Shown: positions 33,036 to 43,005, counted from the stretch's first letter. The stretch is 64,000 nucleotides of DNA from Marinobacter vinifirmus (GCF_002258215.1 NZ_NEFY01000005.1:1-64000); one strand, 5' to 3'. The notes: generated by a model from the sequence alone, not told the origin. Numbers and translations are program-made.

Positions 33036-35534
33036 CTACTCCGAAGACCGCTCGACAACTTTACGCTTACCGGTCGCCGCTTTGGCCAGTGCTTTCAGGC
33101 CATCAGCATCAAACGCATCTACGCGGATCACGTCGTACAGGGCTGTCAGGGCTTCTTCCAGTTTCGGGCACTCGTCGGCTGTTACGATACCCTGGGCACA
33201 GGCCCAGTCCACCAGCTCCTTGCGCTGATGCCCCATCAACAGGGCGATGCCGTCCAGCTCGTCTTCGTCGCGGCTGCGGATGGCTTCGTGCAACCGCTGG
33301 CGCATGCCGGCGGTTTCGTTGGCCAGTTTGTAGGCGTTGAGTACCCGCCCCAGCGGATCGTTCGGGTCCAGGTTTACGAAGGTGCCGCGGCTGATGCGCT
33401 GGCGTACCGGGGTGTCTTTCACAATGGTGGCGGCCACTCTGGCACCCAGTTTGTCATTCGGGCCGTTCAGGCCGGTGGCGCCGAGCGGGAACACCAGCAA
33501 CCGTAGCGGCCAGCGCAGGGCCGGGACCGGGAAGTTGATGATGGCTTCGCGCATGGAGTTCTGCAGGTCGTGCAGGCAGGTTTGCAGGCACCATTCCACC
33601 AGGTCTCGCTGGTCGTCCGGGTAGCCTTCTTCGTGCCATTGCTTGATCACCGCCGTGGCGTAGTACAGTTGCACCAGGCAGTCGGCCATGCGGCCAGACA
33701 AGCGCTGGCGGGCTTTCAGGCCACCGCCGACGGTCAGCAGGGTGACGTCGGTCATCAGGGCGAAGGCCGCAGAGAAACGGCCCAGCTGGCGGTAGTACTT
33801 CTCGATGTCGCCGTGGCGTGGCGCGGTTTCCAGCCAGCCCTTGCTCAGGCCCAGCACGAGTGCACGCAGGGCATTGCGGGTGGTGTGGGCCAGGTGGCGG
33901 TAGAAGATGCCGTCGAATTTCTTGGCAGCCTTGTCTTCGTCTTCCATGCCGGCCGCTTCGATTTCTTCGACGATAAACGGATGGCAGCGGATGGCGCCCT
34001 GGCCGAAGATCATCAGGCTGCGGGTCAGGATATTTGCGCCTTCTACGGTAATTCCGATGGGCACGGCCTGGTAGGCCCGGGCCAGGAAGTTGCGGGGGCC
34101 GGTGATCACGCCGCGGCCGGCTACTACGTCCATGGCGTGGTTGATCACTTCGCGCATCAGGTCGGTGTTGCGGTATTTCAGCACGGCCGAGGGCACGGAC
34201 GGCCGTACGCCCCGGTCCAGCATACCGGCGGTGAGCAGGCGGGCAGCGTCCATCATGTAGGTGTAGCCGGCAATGGGTTCCAGGGCTTCCTGCACGCCTT
34301 CAAACTGGCTGATGGAGCGGCCGAACTGCTCCCGGGTGTAGGCGTACGATCCCGTAGCCAGGCTGGCCAGTTTGCCGGCACCGGTGCCAAGCGCCGGCAG
34401 GGAGATGGAACGGCCGATGGACAGGCATTCCAGCAGCATTTTCCAGCCCTTGCCGAGCATGTCCTGGCCGCCGATGACCTGTTCCATGGGAATAAAGACT
34501 TCATTGCCCCAGGTGGGGCCGTTCATGAATACCGTGTTCATGGGCAGGTGGCGGGCGCCGGCGTGCACGCCGTCGGTATCCCGGGGTACCAGCACACAGG
34601 TAACGCCAATGTCATCTTCGCCGCCCAGCAGTTTTTCCGGGTCATACACCTTGATGGCCAGGCCGATCAGGGTCGCCACCGGGGCCAGGGTGATGTAGCG
34701 CTTGTTCCAGGTGACCTTCAGGCCCAGTACTTCCTTGCCGTTCCATTCGCCCTTGCAGACGATGCCTTTATCCGGAATCGCGCCGGCATCGGAGCCGGCC
34801 ACCGGGGATGTGAGGGCAAAGCAGGGAATCTCTTCGCCACCGGCCAGGCGCGGCAGGTAATGCTGCTTCTGGTCGTCGGTGCCGTAGTGCATCAGCAGCT
34901 CGCCCGGGCCCAGGGAGTTGGGCACCATCACGGTGACTGCAGCCGATACGCTGCGGGTGGAGATTTTCATCACGATTTCGGAATGGGCGGTGTTGGAGAA
35001 GCCCAGGCCGCCGTCTTCCTTGGGAATGACCAGGCCGAAGAAGCCGTTTTCACGGATGAATTTCCAGGCTTTTTCGGGCAGGTCGTAGTGTTCGTGGGTG
35101 ATCTGCCAGTCGTCCAGCATCTGGCACAGCTCTTCCACCGGGCCGTCGAGAAATGCCTGCTCTTCACTGGTCAGGTGCGCGGGGGCGGCGTCCAGCAGCT
35201 TGTTCCATTCCGGCTTGCCGGAGAACAGTTCGCCGTCCCAGTCTACAGAGCCAGAGGCCAGGGCTTCCTGTTCGGTCGGCGACAGCTTGGGCAAGCGGCT
35301 GCGGACCCAGCCCAGCAATGGCCGGCTGAGCTTGTCCAGGCGGAGGTCTCCGGGCAGGGTGATCAGCAGGGCCAGTGCCAGCAGGATACCGCCAACCAGA
35401 AAGCTGAGGATGTGCCAGTCGTCGTTGGCCACCCCGATCAGGGTGGCGACGGACATCACGATCGCGGTGGTTTTGCCACCAATGCTGAAATAGATCAGCA
35501 CCAGGGCACTGAGAACCAGAAGCAGGACGCTCAT
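33036..35534 (-). CDS. fadE: Long acyl-CoA dehydrogenase FadE
   Basis: An 832-residue enzyme, the length of the FadE family rather than the 380 residues of short ACADs. Residues 1-70 contain two or three hydrophobic segments that anchor it to the membrane. The dehydrogenase core follows: FFGLVIPKEDGGLGFSN, the substrate and FAD region LTSPVAGSDAGAIPD, YTREQFGRSISQFEGVQE, and GRGVITGPRNFLARAYQAVPIGITVEGAN. FadE performs the first step of fatty-acid beta-oxidation. The ATG at 35534 has GGAGA upstream; a TTG one codon earlier is in frame. Confidence 0.96.
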   Translation of the reverse strand: MSVLLLVLSALVLIYFSIGGKTTAIVMSVATLIGVANDDWHILSFLVGGILLALALLITLPGDLRLDKLSRPLLGWVRSRLPKLSPTEQEALASGSVDWDGELFSGKPEWNKLLDAAPAHLTSEEQAFLDGPVEELCQMLDDWQITHEHYDLPEKAWKFIRENGFFGLVIPKEDGGLGFSNTAHSEIVMKISTRSVSAAVTVMVPNSLGPGELLMHYGTDDQKQHYLPRLAGGEEIPCFALTSPVAGSDAGAIPDKGIVCKGEWNGKEVLGLKVTWNKRYITLAPVATLIGLAIKVYDPEKLLGGEDDIGVTCVLVPRDTDGVHAGARHLPMNTVFMNGPTWGNEVFIPMEQVIGGQDMLGKGWKMLLECLSIGRSISLPALGTGAGKLASLATGSYAYTREQFGRSISQFEGVQEALEPIAGYTYMMDAARLLTAGMLDRGVRPSVPSAVLKYRNTDLMREVINHAMDVVAGRGVITGPRNFLARAYQAVPIGITVEGANILTRSLMIFGQGAIRCHPFIVEEIEAAGMEDEDKAAKKFDGIFYRHLAHTTRNALRALVLGLSKGWLETAPRHGDIEKYYRQLGRFSAAFALMTDVTLLTVGGGLKARQRLSGRMADCLVQLYYATAVIKQWHEEGYPDDQRDLVEWCLQTCLHDLQNSMREAIINFPVPALRWPLRLLVFPLGATGLNGPNDKLGARVAATIVKDTPVRQRISRGTFVNLDPNDPLGRVLNAYKLANETAGMRQRLHEAIRSRDEDELDGIALLMGHQRKELVDWACAQGIVTADECPKLEEALTALYDVIRVDAFDADGLKALAKAATGKRKVVERSSE

Positions 35535-35612
35535 CAACAGATCTCCATATCAAAATGTTTGCCTCTAACCATCGGCTATAGATCAGTCAGTTGCAAGTGA
35601 AACCACCGGCTT

Positions 35613-36503
35613 TCAGAGGCTGATGCCCAGCACCAGCAAGGCCAGAGTGGACAGCAGTACGGCGACGTTGGCACCGAGTACCTGATTCAGCGCGGCGGGG
35701 TTATCCAGGCACGCTGGCAGTTGCCGGCTCAGCCACAGTGCAACGGGCAGTGGCAGCAGCGCCAGCAGGCTCCAGGCTGGTATCAGGTTGAGCCAGGCGG
35801 CAGTGGCAATAAGCCCGAAGCTGCCCAACAACAGTGCTGCGACCAGCTTGCTGGCGGCGCGGGGGCCCAGGGTGATCACCAGGTGCCGGCGGCCGGCTTT
35901 GCGGTCGGCCTCGGCATCGGGGATCTGGTTGATCAGCAGCAGCTCGCTCACCAGCAGCAGGGCGACGCCGGCGCACACCAGTGCGGTGGCATCCAGACGG
36001 GCGCCCAGGGCAATCAGTGCACCCAGCACCATCACCGGGCCAAAGCCGATACCGGGGGCCAGCAGGCACAGCCAGGGGGAGCGGGTAATCCAGCGAGTGT
36101 AGGTGAGTACCAGCATTACGCCGGCGGCGCCCAGCACAAACATCGGCAGGCCGCGCAGCCACAGAAAATACAGGCCAATGGCAATCACCAGGGCCAGGGT
36201 GCCAAGGGCGGCCAGGAGCACCCTTTTGGCCGCCGAGGGGGTTTCCGGCAGGGCTCCGCTGCCGCCGGAAAACGGCGTTCGCCGGGTGGTCAGGTCGAGG
36301 CCCGAGACAAAGTCTTCATACTCGTTCAGCAGGTTAACGGCGGCATGGGCCAGAACCGCGCCGATGAACACCAGCAGGGTATCCAGCAAGGCGGGTGGTT
36401 CACCCTGTTGCCAGGCCACGGCCAGCCCGAGCCCGACACACAGCGGTGCCAGTACCAGGAAATTGGGGCGGGAGGCGCGAACAACTGCTACTGCTTCAGA
36501 CAT
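35613..36503 (-). CDS. UbiA-family prenyltransferase (MenA-like)
   Basis: A 296-residue membrane enzyme with about nine helices. The two aspartate-rich motifs of UbiA enzymes are present, the first in NLLNEYEDFVSGLDL followed by TTRRTPFSGGSG, the second as NQIPDAEADRKAG. These bind the prenyl diphosphate through magnesium. The first motif resembles the MenA type more than UbiA. The acceptor (quinone precursor, haem or other) is unknown. The ATG at 36503 is the family start; longer readings are not homologous. Confidence 0.88.
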   Translation of the reverse strand: MSEAVAVVRASRPNFLVLAPLCVGLGLAVAWQQGEPPALLDTLLVFIGAVLAHAAVNLLNEYEDFVSGLDLTTRRTPFSGGSGALPETPSAAKRVLLAALGTLALVIAIGLYFLWLRGLPMFVLGAAGVMLVLTYTRWITRSPWLCLLAPGIGFGPVMVLGALIALGARLDATALVCAGVALLLVSELLLINQIPDAEADRKAGRRHLVITLGPRAASKLVAALLLGSFGLIATAAWLNLIPAWSLLALLPLPVALWLSRQLPACLDNPAALNQVLGANVAVLLSTLALLVLGISL

Positions 36504-36547
36504 GGAATACCGTACCTGGTAAATCGAAATCGTGCGTTGAAACCCGG

Positions 36548-37435
36548 TTAGACGTAGCCGGCGGAAAATACCAGCCCGAGCACCACCGGCATTACCACCA
36601 GGCTGCCGAGGTTGCTCAATAATACCAGCGATGCCACCTTGTGGGGTTCCTGCCGGTACTGCTCTGCCACCATGTAGTTCAGTACCGCCGGCGGCAGTGC
36701 CGCGAACACCCACAGGCTGGCGACCTGAAGGCCCGGCAGGTCGAGCATGGCAATCATCGGCCAGGCCAGCAGCAGCCCGCTGGCGGGGCAGGCGATGGCG
36801 CCGATCAGCCCCAGTTTCCAGTCGCTGAAGTCCACATCCAGCATGCGCACCCCCAGGGCAAACAGCATCAGCGGAATGCACACGCCGCCCAGCATGTTCA
36901 GGGTTTCCAGCAGCCAGCCGGGCAGGGCTACGCCACTGAAATTCACCGCCAGGCCGGCAATACTGGCAAATACGATGGGCAGGCGCAGACGTTTCACGAT
37001 CGAGGTATGGGGGTCGAGCATGTACAGGCCCACCGAGAAGTGCAGCAGCATTTCCACGATAAACAGCACAATGGCGGCCGGCAGCGCTGCTTCGCCAAAG
37101 GCCAGCACCAGCAGGGGGATGCCCATGTTGCCGGAGTTGTTGAACATCATGGGGGGCAGGAAGGTTTTCAGGTTCAGGTCCAGGGCCCTGGCCAGCGGGT
37201 AGAGCACAACCCCGGAGCCAAGCACAATCACCGTGGCGGCCAGTGCCAGCCCGCCGTATTCCTGCAAGGGAGCCTGCTGGTCGGCGAGCACCGCAAACAC
37301 CAGCATGGGCACAAACAGCTCGATATTCAGCACGTTCAGGCCCTGGATATCGGGCGTGCGGTAGCGGCCATACAGGGCTCCGCAGCCGGCGATCAGGAAC
37401 ACCGGTAGCATGGTGGACAGGATTTGCGCGATCAT
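36548..37435 (-). CDS. AEC-family transporter (auxin efflux carrier type)
   Basis: A 295-residue inner membrane protein with ten helices in two inverted halves. The signature FNNSGNMGIPLLVLAFG in the first half and LPPAVLNYMVAEQY in the second are conserved in bacterial AEC carriers, which export organic acids such as malate or malonate. The substrate here is unknown. It ends 45 bases before the prenyltransferase start and could be co-transcribed with it. It is divergent from the MalY-like gene. Confidence 0.9.
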   Translation of the reverse strand: MIAQILSTMLPVFLIAGCGALYGRYRTPDIQGLNVLNIELFVPMLVFAVLADQQAPLQEYGGLALAATVIVLGSGVVLYPLARALDLNLKTFLPPMMFNNSGNMGIPLLVLAFGEAALPAAIVLFIVEMLLHFSVGLYMLDPHTSIVKRLRLPIVFASIAGLAVNFSGVALPGWLLETLNMLGGVCIPLMLFALGVRMLDVDFSDWKLGLIGAIACPASGLLLAWPMIAMLDLPGLQVASLWVFAALPPAVLNYMVAEQYRQEPHKVASLVLLSNLGSLVVMPVVLGLVFSAGYV

Positions 37436-37559
37436 AGCGGGTTCCGATAGCGAGTGCCGAAGCGGCCTGTTAGCAAAGCCGACAGGTTCGCAAGTCCCCG
37501 GCCATTGGGCAAGTGGCCGTTGGTATCGGGCAGCGAAAAACCATCAATGGAGAACGCCT

Positions 37560-38741
37560 GTGATTGCGGATTTTGACCAGCCGATCCCGAGGGAAAACAC
37601 CCATTCCGTGAAGTTCGATGTGCGCCGGGCCGTGTTCGGCCGGGAGGATGTGATCCCGGTGTGGGTAGCGGACATGGATTTCGCCGCCCCGGAGGCGGTC
37701 ACCCAGGCCCTGAAAGCCCGGGCCGAGCATCCCGTGTACGGCTACACACTGTTTCCGGACAGCCTCTACCAGGCCATGATCGACTGGTTTGCCAATCGCC
37801 ACGGCTGGCACATCGAGCGGGACTGGATTCTGATGGCGCCGGGGGTGGTGCCGTCACTGCATGCCGCCTGCATGGCCTACGCCGGGCCCGGTGAGGGTGT
37901 GATTATCCAGCCACCGGTTTACCCGCCGTTCTTCAGCTCGGTGCGGGACAGCGGCCGGGAAGTGATCGAGAACCCGCTGTGGCTGGATGAAACCAGCGGC
38001 CAGTACCGGATGGACCTGGAACACCTGGAGCAGTGTGCCGCCCGGGCCGATGCCCGGGTTCTGATGCTCTGCTCCCCTCACAACCCGGTGGGCCGGGTCT
38101 GGTCGGAGGAAGAGCTGGAAGCGGTGCTGGATATTGCCCGCCGGCACCAGCTGGTGATTCTCTCGGATGAAATCCACTGTGACCTGACTTTTCCCGACAA
38201 GCCGGCTCATACCGTGCTGGCCAAACTGGCCGGGCCGGAGGACGCGGTGGTCACCGCCGTAGCCCCCAGTAAAACCTTCAATATGCCGGGCCTCGGGCTG
38301 TCTGCCCTGGTGATTGCCGACCCCGGGCAGCGCCAGGCCATGAAGGCGGTGTTTGATTCCATGCACCTGCCCCAGTGCAACCCGTTCAGCGTGACCGGTT
38401 TTGAAGCCGGATACCGCCACGGGGCGCAGTGGCTGGATCAGTTGATGGCCTATTTGCAGGCCAACCGGGATTACGTGCATGGCCAGGTGGCGGAGCGGCT
38501 ACCGGGAATCAAGGTATCCCGGCCCGAAGGCACCTACCTGATGTGGCTGGATTGCCGGGCGCTGGGGCTGGATGATACCGGGCTGAAAAAATTCTTCGTG
38601 CAGCAAGCCGGGGTGGGCATGAACCCGGGTATTTCCTTTGGTGAGCCGGGCAGTGGCTTCATGCGCCTGAATATCGGTTGCCCCAGAGCCGTTCTGGCGC
38701 AGGTGCTGGAGCGTATTGAATCCGCCCTGAACCAGCGCTGA
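37560..38741 (+). CDS. PatB/MalY-type pyridoxal-phosphate C-S lyase
   Basis: A 393-residue aminotransferase-fold enzyme. The start sequence DFDQPIPRENTHSVKFD and PVWVADMDFAAPEAV are the PatB/MalY signature. The cofactor lysine is Lys238 in SKTFNMPGLGLS, and CSPHNPVGRVW, LSDEIHCDL and MRLNIGCPR are the other PLP and substrate contacts. These enzymes cleave cystathionine or other cysteine S-conjugates to release thiols, ammonia and pyruvate. The GTG at 37560 has GGAGA upstream. Confidence 0.93.
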   Translation: MIADFDQPIPRENTHSVKFDVRRAVFGREDVIPVWVADMDFAAPEAVTQALKARAEHPVYGYTLFPDSLYQAMIDWFANRHGWHIERDWILMAPGVVPSLHAACMAYAGPGEGVIIQPPVYPPFFSSVRDSGREVIENPLWLDETSGQYRMDLEHLEQCAARADARVLMLCSPHNPVGRVWSEEELEAVLDIARRHQLVILSDEIHCDLTFPDKPAHTVLAKLAGPEDAVVTAVAPSKTFNMPGLGLSALVIADPGQRQAMKAVFDSMHLPQCNPFSVTGFEAGYRHGAQWLDQLMAYLQANRDYVHGQVAERLPGIKVSRPEGTYLMWLDCRALGLDDTGLKKFFVQQAGVGMNPGISFGEPGSGFMRLNIGCPRAVLAQVLERIESALNQR

Positions 38742-38744
38742 CGC

Positions 38745-39683
38745 CTACTCCTGGTAAACCGGCGACCGCCGCACCACCCGGGTGGCCAGCAGCAGGCCGG
38801 CCAGGATCAGCAGGGCGCCGAACAGGTGGAAAAGCCCCAGTGTCTCACCCAGGAACAGGATGGCGAGGATGGAAGCAAACACCGGCGTCAGGTACATGAA
38901 AATGGCTGCGTTGGCGGGGCCGATTTCGTGCACGGCGTGGTTCCAGAACGCGTAGGCCAGAATGCCCGGGAAGATGGCAAAGAACGCCAGTGGCAGGGCG
39001 GTGCTTCCGGACAGTTCGAAACCGCCGCTGAACCACAGCAGGTCACCCAGATAGAACGGCAGGATGACCAGGGTGCCCAGCAGAATCTGGGCGGTCAGAA
39101 AGGTCAGCGCCGGCAGGGGCACGACGTGTTTGCGCAGCAGCACCGAGAACACGCCCCAGCTGAACACCGCCGCCACCATGATCAGGTCCCCGGGCTGGGC
39201 TTGCAGCTGGGCAATAATCCGAAGATCCCCCCGCCCGATCACGATCAGTATGCCGACAATGGCCAGCCCGATACCCAGGGCCTGGACCGGCCGCGTGCGT
39301 TCCCCCAGCAACAGCCAGGCCAGCAGGGCGACAAAGATCGGGATGGTGGAATTGATCAGGGCGATGTTGGTGGCGGTGGTGGTCATCGCCGCGTAATACA
39401 GCAGGGAGTTGAAGGCCGCTACGCTGAAGGTGGCCAGCACCAGAAGTGTCACCAGGTGCTGGCGGATCACCTGCCGGTGCCGCCAAAGCCCGGGTAGCCC
39501 GAATGGCAGGATCAGTGCCAGGGCGATCACCCAGCGCCAGAACGACATGGACAACGGCGGAATGTGTTCCACGGTAGCCCGGGCGACCACGGCATTGCCG
39601 GCCCAGAACAGCGGCGTCAGCACCAGGCCGATATAGGCCAGGCCCGGAATTTTCGACAGCATGCCGGCGTTATCTGCAGCCAC
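38745..39683 (-). CDS. EamA-family drug/metabolite transporter
   Basis: A 312-residue carrier with ten helices: TPLFWAGNAVVARATVEHIPP is the EamA start, GERTRPVQALG ends the first repeat, and YLTPVFASILAILFLGETLGLFHL closes the second. A GTG at 39683 with AAGGA upstream or an ATG seven codons later may be the start. The substrate is unknown. It is convergent with the MalY-like lyase gene, three bases away. Confidence 0.9.
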   Translation of the reverse strand: MAADNAGMLSKIPGLAYIGLVLTPLFWAGNAVVARATVEHIPPLSMSFWRWVIALALILPFGLPGLWRHRQVIRQHLVTLLVLATFSVAAFNSLLYYAAMTTTATNIALINSTIPIFVALLAWLLLGERTRPVQALGIGLAIVGILIVIGRGDLRIIAQLQAQPGDLIMVAAVFSWGVFSVLLRKHVVPLPALTFLTAQILLGTLVILPFYLGDLLWFSGGFELSGSTALPLAFFAIFPGILAYAFWNHAVHEIGPANAAIFMYLTPVFASILAILFLGETLGLFHLFGALLILAGLLLATRVVRRSPVYQE

Positions 39684-39722
39684 GGAGAGTCCTTGGGATC
39701 AGTGCATCAAACGCCTAGCATA

Positions 39723-40967
39723 CTACTCTCCCGGGACTTCTGCCTCCGTACCAATGTGGTAGGCGGCAAAGCCGGCCATCACCACCTGGTCTACCGCCAT
39801 ACCGATTACCCGGCCGTTGGAATTCGAGCGGATGGGGTATTGTTCGTTGGTGATCGGGTCAGCCACGTAGCCGAGGATTTCACCCTCGGAAATCCGGTCA
39901 CCCAGATCCACATCGCTGAACAGAATGCCGCCATGCTGGGCGCGAATCCAGGTGGAGTCGTAGTAAACCGGCTGCGGATCGCCCCAGACAAACATCCGGG
40001 AAATCATGCCGTGCTTTTCCATCAGGCTGTTGAGGCTGTTTACGCCGGCTTCAATCTGGTGTTCCTGGATGCGGAGCGATTCCCCCGCTTCCAGGGTTAC
40101 CGCGCGAATGCCCGCGTTGACCGCAGCCGTGCGCAGCATGCCCGGTGAACCGCTGCTGTGCACCACCGCCATGCGATCAAAGCCCCGGGTGAACTCGGCC
40201 ACTTCCGGGTTGTTCATATCGGCCCGCAGCTGGGGCAGGTTGGTACGCTTGAGGGAACCGGTGTGGATATCCACCAGCATGTCGCAGTGGCCGATTACAT
40301 CGGTGAACAGGGAATGGGCAATCCGGTCTGCCAGGGTGCCGTCGGGGCGGCCGGGGAAGTACCGGTTGAGGTCTCGCCGGTCTGGCAGGTAACGGCTGCC
40401 CTGCTGGAAACCGCTCAGGTTGACGATGGGAACTCCCACCACGCGGCCGCTCAGCTTGGCCGGGTCCAGGTCGTACATGGCCCGGCGCACGATTTCGATA
40501 CCGTTCAGTTCGTCACCGTGAATCGCGCCGGTCAGGCACAGGGTGGGGCCGGTGTGAGCACCGTTCACCACCAGAACCGGCGTAGTCTGGGACAGCCCGG
40601 CAATCTGGATATTAGGGGACCATGCCAGGCGGGTAGAGGTTCCGGGCAAGACTTCCTTGCCCAGCAGGGTGAAGGTTTCCGAGGGTACCGGTTCGGGCCC
40701 TGCCAGTTCCGATTCCGATTCTGGCTCCGGTTCCGGCATGGGCGCCACTTTCTTCAAGTCGACGTTGGGGGCAATCTTGCGCGGCTCGGACTGAACCACA
40801 TCTTCGACATTTTCATCTTCCGCGAGCTGCGCGATCAGTGGGGCCGGCAGCGCCGTACCGGTCTGAGAGCTGCGGGCATCAGCAACAGCGCCCATTGGCA
40901 CCAGCGCCAGCAAAAAGCAGGTGAGCAGGGTGTGGTTTGCGGAGTAGTCGCGTTTGGGAAACAGCAT
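39723..40967 (-). CDS. Secreted succinylglutamate desuccinylase/aspartoacylase-family protein
   Basis: A 414-residue protein with an N-terminal signal (LLTCFLLALVPMGAVA, cleavage after VADA) and a Pro/Glu/Ser-rich linker near residues 70-95. The catalytic part (residues 120-410) is the AstE/ASPA M14-like zinc hydrolase fold: the zinc ligands are in TGAIHGDELNG (His, Glu) and DMLVDIHTGS (His), and TLEAGES carries the catalytic glutamate. Family members deacylate amino acids; the exported form here is of unknown substrate. The C-terminal 90 residues form a biotinyl-lipoyl-like beta fold (GGILFSDVDLGDRISEGEILGYV). Confidence 0.88.
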   Translation of the reverse strand: MLFPKRDYSANHTLLTCFLLALVPMGAVADARSSQTGTALPAPLIAQLAEDENVEDVVQSEPRKIAPNVDLKKVAPMPEPEPESESELAGPEPVPSETFTLLGKEVLPGTSTRLAWSPNIQIAGLSQTTPVLVVNGAHTGPTLCLTGAIHGDELNGIEIVRRAMYDLDPAKLSGRVVGVPIVNLSGFQQGSRYLPDRRDLNRYFPGRPDGTLADRIAHSLFTDVIGHCDMLVDIHTGSLKRTNLPQLRADMNNPEVAEFTRGFDRMAVVHSSGSPGMLRTAAVNAGIRAVTLEAGESLRIQEHQIEAGVNSLNSLMEKHGMISRMFVWGDPQPVYYDSTWIRAQHGGILFSDVDLGDRISEGEILGYVADPITNEQYPIRSNSNGRVIGMAVDQVVMAGFAAYHIGTEAEVPGE

Positions 40968-41152
40968 AAGTCCTCAAGTACCTTGACCAATCGGCCCAAG
41001 CATAGGGCCCGCGGGGTGTCATGAATACCGCTGTGACGAAGCTTTAATGCCACTTTCATGATTCATGGCCGGATATTGGCCGGCCTGTTGTGTATAACAG
41101 TGCTATCTTGCAATGATATGAACCGTTATACGCTCACCAAGGAGATAACTGT

Positions 41153-41311
41153 ATGGACCTTTTGCGAATTCTGATTGCGATTCTGTTACCGCCGTTAGGT
41201 GTTTTTTTACAGGTAGGTATCGGCAAGCACTTCTGGATTAACATTGTGCTCACCCTGCTCGGTTATATCCCGGGTATTGTTCACGCCGTCTGGGTGATCG
41301 CCAAGAAGTAG
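41153..41311 (+). CDS. yqaE: YqaE/Pmp3-family small membrane protein
   Basis: A 52-residue protein with two hydrophobic helices: MDLLRILIAILLPPLGVFLQ and the second half LLGYIPGIVHAVWVIAKK, the Pmp3 (UPF0057) signature with PPLGVF and GYIPGIxHAxW. Such proteins are stress-inducible and affect membrane potential. A clear AAGGAG ribosome site lies eight bases before the ATG. It is convergent with the Nudix-MBL gene. Confidence 0.93.
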   Translation: MDLLRILIAILLPPLGVFLQVGIGKHFWINIVLTLLGYIPGIVHAVWVIAKK

Positions 41312-41319
41312 CCCGTCGG

Positions 41320-42957
41320 TCAGGCCGGGTGCACAGTGTGCCAGAGCTCATCCTTCTGGAACGCCCTGTGCTCGGCCTCCAGTTTCAGCAGGTGCGCCAG
41401 GGCCGAACGGGCCGCCAGGCCATGAATGGCCGCGGGTACATCGTCATAGGCCTTGGCGGTGAGATCTTTAAGGGAAACCGGTGCCAGGGCTTCCAGCGCC
41501 CGGAAAATCTTGTGTTCCCGTGACAACCGGTGGGTGATCAGATAATCAATCACCGCCTCCGGCTTGCCCATCAGAAAGCCGTGGGCGGGGGCAATAAACC
41601 GTACCGGCTCTTCCAGCAGTTCGTACAAAGACTCCACATACGCCTTCATATCGCCGTCCGGCGGATTGATCACCACCGTTGAGCCTTGCATGATGTGGTC
41701 GCCGGCGAACAGCAACTCCTGCTCCAGCAACAGAAAACACAGATGGTTCGAAGCGTGGCCGGGCGTGTGCAACACCTTCAGAACCCCGGCCTCGGTAACA
41801 ATCAGGTCCTCATGCCCCGGTTCATCGTCCGGGGTGAACGCCTTGTCGTGGCTGGGCGCATCCGGCGCCGGCCAGCCGAACACCCGGCAGCCGGTGCGTT
41901 CCTTCAAAACCCGGGCCGCCGGCGAATGGTCCATATGGGTATGGGTGGTCAGCACCTGATCCACCACCCCGCCAGTCAGCTCCAGAATCCGCTCGATGTG
42001 AGCCTCGTTCGCCGGCCCCGGATCAATCACCGTAAACCGCTCATGGCCCAGAATGTAGGTGTTGGTACCCGGCCCGGTCATCATGCCCGGATTCGGCGCC
42101 GTCAGCCGCACCACACCAGCTGCTACCTCCACCGGCTCACCTGGCACAATCTCAGCCCGGGTGGACCCTTCGCCTTCCGGATCCAGCTTCACCGCTTCGT
42201 CGTAGGCTGGGGCATTGGGCTCCAGCAGCACCGGCTGGCCCTTGCGAAGCGCCGGCCACGGGTCGGTCGGAAATGCCTCCGGCGGATTGGCGTGGGCATA
42301 GCGCATCAGCTCGGCGGTGGTGCTGAAATCACACAACACCCGCAACGTGCGAATCGTCGGCAACCCCAACAACCGCTGCCCGCCCCGATGCTCCTCCAGC
42401 GCCTGGGCCGGCGAAATCCACACATGGTCAATGGTCTCGGTGCCATCATGACTGGCAACCTGACCCTCCGGCGCCACCGCCACAAAAAACCGCGTATCAA
42501 ACCGCCGCGGCGGCCCAGGCGGGGTCACCCAGTGGCTCAGATACGCCAGCCGGTCCAGCGGCAACGTCAGCTGATGCTTCTCACACAACTGCGCCAGCGA
42601 AACCTCCTCCCGGAACAACGCAAACCGCTCACCATGCACCGCATGACCGGAATCCACCAGCTTCCCGGAACCCTCCTGAGCCAGCAGAATCCCCGCCTCC
42701 TCAAAACACTCCCGAACCGCCGCCAACATATAATCCGCGCCGCCCTCATCCAGGCTCATGGTCTGACTGATGTCAGCATCTTCAACCCCGATCGAATGCG
42801 CCCGCGCCTCCGGCTCCTGTTGGTTAACCGCCCCGCCGGGGAACACAAAATACCCCGGCAGAAACACTGCCTCCCAGGTGCGTTGCAGGAGCAGGACTTC
42901 AATGCCGTTGTCAGTATCTCGGGTCAGAGCCAGGGTGGCCGCAGGGCGAACGTTCAT
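41320..42957 (-). CDS. Nudix hydrolase fused to a metallo-beta-lactamase-fold hydrolase
   Basis: A 545-residue two-domain protein. Residues 5-235 are a Nudix domain (LPGYFVFPGGAVNQQE, box residues RECFEEAGILL) resembling the NUDT19/CoA diphosphatase branch. Residues 270-545 are an MBL domain with HTHMDHS, TPGHASNHLCFLL, AGDHIM and APAHGF supplying the metal ligands, resembling LACTB2-like hydrolases. Both active sites look intact. The ATG at 42957 is the family start; the frame stays open upstream through palindrome F to 43338, but that part is not homologous. The combined activity is unknown. Confidence 0.88.
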   Translation of the reverse strand: MNVRPAATLALTRDTDNGIEVLLLQRTWEAVFLPGYFVFPGGAVNQQEPEARAHSIGVEDADISQTMSLDEGGADYMLAAVRECFEEAGILLAQEGSGKLVDSGHAVHGERFALFREEVSLAQLCEKHQLTLPLDRLAYLSHWVTPPGPPRRFDTRFFVAVAPEGQVASHDGTETIDHVWISPAQALEEHRGGQRLLGLPTIRTLRVLCDFSTTAELMRYAHANPPEAFPTDPWPALRKGQPVLLEPNAPAYDEAVKLDPEGEGSTRAEIVPGEPVEVAAGVVRLTAPNPGMMTGPGTNTYILGHERFTVIDPGPANEAHIERILELTGGVVDQVLTTHTHMDHSPAARVLKERTGCRVFGWPAPDAPSHDKAFTPDDEPGHEDLIVTEAGVLKVLHTPGHASNHLCFLLLEQELLFAGDHIMQGSTVVINPPDGDMKAYVESLYELLEEPVRFIAPAHGFLMGKPEAVIDYLITHRLSREHKIFRALEALAPVSLKDLTAKAYDDVPAAIHGLAARSALAHLLKLEAEHRAFQKDELWHTVHPA

Positions 42958-43005
42958 AACGTACTCTTGTTTTTGAATATCAAAAGGTGCGCGCACGGGG
43001 TCTGG

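Noticed and set aside
33570-35600. Long plus-strand reading frame of 676 codons opposite fadE
   Set aside because: It is antisense to the clearly homologous FadE and has a composition (Gly/Ala/His/Gln-rich) typical of high-GC shadow frames.
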